From Streptomyces clavuligerus (lineage in GTDB: Bacteria > Actinomycetota > Actinomycetes > Streptomycetales > Streptomycetaceae), in assembly GCF_005519465.1 (NCBI RefSeq), contig NZ_CP027858.1, positions 372,001 to 436,000 of the forward strand: DNA of 64,000 nucleotides. Reading direction: 5' to 3'. A program made the translations under genes and the position numbers. Of the stretch, positions 62,184 through 64,000 are shown piece by piece; position 1 is the stretch's first letter, and each line of letters opens with the position of its first letter. A model generated the notes under the pieces. It did not search any database, was not told the DNA's origin, and saw nothing but the letters and a program-made list of their open reading frames with translations.

Positions 62184-62885
62184 ATGGCACGAGTCCTGCT
62201 GATCGAAGACGACCCCGCCGTGCAGAAGGGCGTCTCGCTCGCGCTCGGTCGCCGGGGTCACGACGTGGAGGTCGCCGCCCGGGGCGAGACCGGACTCCTC
62301 GCCCTGGAGCGCTACCGGCCCGACCTGGTCCTGCTCGATCTGATGCTGCCGCAGATGAGCGGCCTGGAGGTGTGCCGCCGAATCCGGGAGAGCAAGCAGG
62401 TTCCGATCATCATCCTCTCCGCGCGGGGCGACGAGATCGACATGGTCGTCGGCCTGGAGGCGGGTGCCGACGACTACATCACCAAACCGGCCGGCGGCGC
62501 GATCATCGAAGCCCGGATGAAGGCCGTCCTGCGCCGGGTCGCACCCGCCCAGGACGCCCAGGAGGCGATACCTCCGGCAGGAGCGGAGCACTACGGCGAC
62601 CTCACGGTGGACCGCACCACCCTGGTGGTGACCAAACACGGCGCCGAACTGGCCCTGGCCCCGTCCGAGCTCAAGCTGCTGCTGTTCCTGACCGCAGCCC
62701 CGGGCCAGGTCTACAGCCGGCAACAGCTGTTGGAGCAGGTCTGGGAGTACGTCTTCTACGGGGACGTCCGACTCGTCGACGCCTGTGTGATGCGGCTGCG
62801 CGCCAAGATCGAGAACCATCCGCGCCGGCCAGTGTACGTGCAGACCGTGCGCGGCTTCGGCTACCGCTTCGGACCCGTGGAGTGA
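62184..62885 (+). CDS. OmpR family response regulator (envelope-stress type)
   Basis: The 233-aa protein has a complete receiver domain: VLLIEDDPAVQKG (acidic pocket), VLLDLMLPQMSG with phosphoacceptor Asp, IIILSARGDE and YITKPAGG with Lys. The winged helix follows: ALAPSELKLLLFLTAAPGQV, YSRQQLLEQVWEYVFYGDVR, VDACVMRLRAKIE, VQTVRGFGYRF. It overlaps the kinase gene by four bases (GTGA). Proposed targets are the deacetylase and SGNH/acyltransferase genes, which carry the shared box. Confidence 0.95.
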   Translation: MARVLLIEDDPAVQKGVSLALGRRGHDVEVAARGETGLLALERYRPDLVLLDLMLPQMSGLEVCRRIRESKQVPIIILSARGDEIDMVVGLEAGADDYITKPAGGAIIEARMKAVLRRVAPAQDAQEAIPPAGAEHYGDLTVDRTTLVVTKHGAELALAPSELKLLLFLTAAPGQVYSRQQLLEQVWEYVFYGDVRLVDACVMRLRAKIENHPRRPVYVQTVRGFGYRFGPVE

Positions 62886-64000
62886 ACACCCGGCTCTCCT
62901 TCCCCCGGGGGCTGCGGGTACGGCTCGTCGCGGCGTTCCTTCTGGCCGCGGCGTTCGGCGCGCTGCTCACCGCGGGCCTCACCTTCCAGCAGGCCCGCTC
63001 GGCCATCCTGGAGCGCACCCAGGACTCCGCCGTCGCCGACCTGCGCACCCAGCTCGATTCCCTCGCCCCCGACCTGACCATGCCGCCCAGCAACAACGAC
63101 CTGCGCGACCTGACGCTCCAGCTCGACCGGGCCGGAGGCGCCCGGGCATGGCGGTCCTCCGCCTCGTACCAGGGCGGCGATCCCGTTCCGGCTTCCCCCG
63201 ACGCACCACCCGTGCCCCGCGGACTCCGCGAAACCGTCCGGGACACGGGCGAGGCAGCATACGAACGCACCGAACGCGACGGCCGTCCCTGGCTGTCCGT
63301 CGGCATGCCCGTCGCCTACACCCATGACCCGACACGACCCACCAGCGCGGGCAAGCTCTCCGGACTCACCGTCTACGCCTCCTTCCCCCTCGACGACGAC
63401 CAGGCCGACATCGCCGCTCTCGTCACCGCCGCCCGCACCGGAGCGATACCCTCACTCGTCCTCGCCGTCATCCCGGCCCTGTTCGCCGCACGCAGCGTGC
63501 TGCGCCCGGTACGACGGCTGCGCAGCGGCGCCGAACGCGTCGCCGCAGGCAGATTCGACACCCGCCTCGACGCCGAGGGACACGACGAACTCGCCGATCT
63601 GACCCGTTCCTTCAACACCATGGCCGCGACCCTCCAGAAGGACGACGCCGAACTGCGCCGCATGGAAGCGGGCGCGCGCCGTTTCGCGGCCGACGTCGCC
63701 CACGAGCTGCGCACCCCCCTCGCGGCCATGGTTGCCGTCACGGAGGTCCTCGACGAGGACGCCGCGTCCGGCGCCCTGCCCGCCGACACCGCCGACGCCG
63801 TCCGGCTGATCAGCGAGGAGACCCGCAAGATCGCCCGGATGGTCGAGGATCTGATGGAGGTGTCCCGTTTCGATGCCAAGGCCGCCGCCCTGGACGCGGA
63901 GGATCTGGACCTGCGGGCCATCGTGTCCAAGACCCTCCGGCTGCGCGGCTGGGCCGATGACGAACGCGTCCGCACCGACCTGCCGACCCCGGTTCCGGTA
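62882..64000 (+). CDS. HAMP-domain sensor histidine kinase (partial)
   Basis: GTG 62882 overlaps the regulator stop; 373 residues are visible before the window ends. TM1 is VRLVAAFLLAAAFGALLTAG, followed by an extracytoplasmic sensor of about 150 residues (QARSAILERT to LSGLTVYASFPLD), TM2 near IPSLVLAVIPALF, a HAMP domain (RSVLRPVRRLRSGAERVAAG) and the H-box FAADVAHELRTPLAAM with the phosphorylated His. The ATPase domain is off the window. Sensor fold and layout resemble CseC-like kinases that watch envelope integrity. Confidence 0.93.
   Translation, partial: MNTRLSFPRGLRVRLVAAFLLAAAFGALLTAGLTFQQARSAILERTQDSAVADLRTQLDSLAPDLTMPPSNNDLRDLTLQLDRAGGARAWRSSASYQGGDPVPASPDAPPVPRGLRETVRDTGEAAYERTERDGRPWLSVGMPVAYTHDPTRPTSAGKLSGLTVYASFPLDDDQADIAALVTAARTGAIPSLVLAVIPALFAARSVLRPVRRLRSGAERVAAGRFDTRLDAEGHDELADLTRSFNTMAATLQKDDAELRRMEAGARRFAADVAHELRTPLAAMVAVTEVLDEDAASGALPADTADAVRLISEETRKIARMVEDLMEVSRFDAKAAALDAEDLDLRAIVSKTLRLRGWADDERVRTDLPTPVPV

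Overview
The window is chromosomal DNA of a high-GC actinomycete, almost certainly Streptomyces. Third codon positions are nearly all G or C, GTG starts and ATGA/GTGA overlaps are frequent, Tat and lipoprotein signals are common, and there are many small TetR/MarR/GntR regulators with divergent targets. No tRNA, rRNA, CRISPR array, prophage or intact insertion sequence was recognised. The content (scattered small operons, few housekeeping genes, several decayed genes after about 38 kb) suggests an accessory or arm-proximal part of the chromosome; the species cannot be told.

0-17 kb: a partial quinone-oxidoreductase-type gene, a cytosolic beta-helix protein next to a 6PGDH-like reductase, an MHS-type permease, a secreted subtilisin-like protease, a four-gene glycine betaine/choline-type ABC importer divergent from a HAL/PAL-fold protein that lacks the MIO-forming Ala-Ser-Gly, a DJ-1/PfpI protein, an NmrA-like gene divergent from a TetR gene over twin palindromic operators, and a second TetR gene, with the same palindrome at both ends, divergent from an exported agmatine/peptidylarginine deiminase.

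17.5-23 kb: a tight five-gene cassette, STM4015-STM4014-STM4013-STM4012-STM4011 (leucine-rich-repeat protein, ATP-grasp-like protein, sulfatase/phosphatase-superfamily hydrolase and two radical SAM proteins). To my knowledge the families are conserved but have no assigned function. This is the strongest candidate for an undescribed system.

23-36 kb: MarR/SDR and TetR/alpha-beta-hydrolase divergent pairs, a secreted NosD-like beta-helix protein, an AbgT transporter with a DUF5937/ArsR regulator, a CocE/NonD hydrolase, a stand-alone tsaD behind a perfect inverted repeat, a Tat-exported DJ-1/isonitrile-hydratase-like protein and a lone RutA-like flavin monooxygenase.

36-58 kb: a 477-aa protein of unknown function, a MerR regulator, and a siderophore-type uptake operon (AraC regulator, ATPase, lipoprotein, fused double permease) followed by a C39-like protein and an Eis-family acetyltransferase. 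Then come a broken OmpR-type regulator gene, an HNH-like protein, a histidine-kinase remnant before a NarL-type regulator, a secreted amidase, and a GntR-controlled LhgO plus permease unit. A short dispersed repeat occurs four or five times here, always between or at the edges of genes and once fused to the broken regulator gene.

58-64 kb: an envelope locus with an acyltransferase-3 membrane protein, an SGNH lipoprotein, a polysaccharide deacetylase and an OmpR/HAMP-kinase two-component system (kinase cut by the window end). A near-identical 19-base motif precedes both the SGNH and the deacetylase genes and is a good candidate binding site for the adjacent response regulator.
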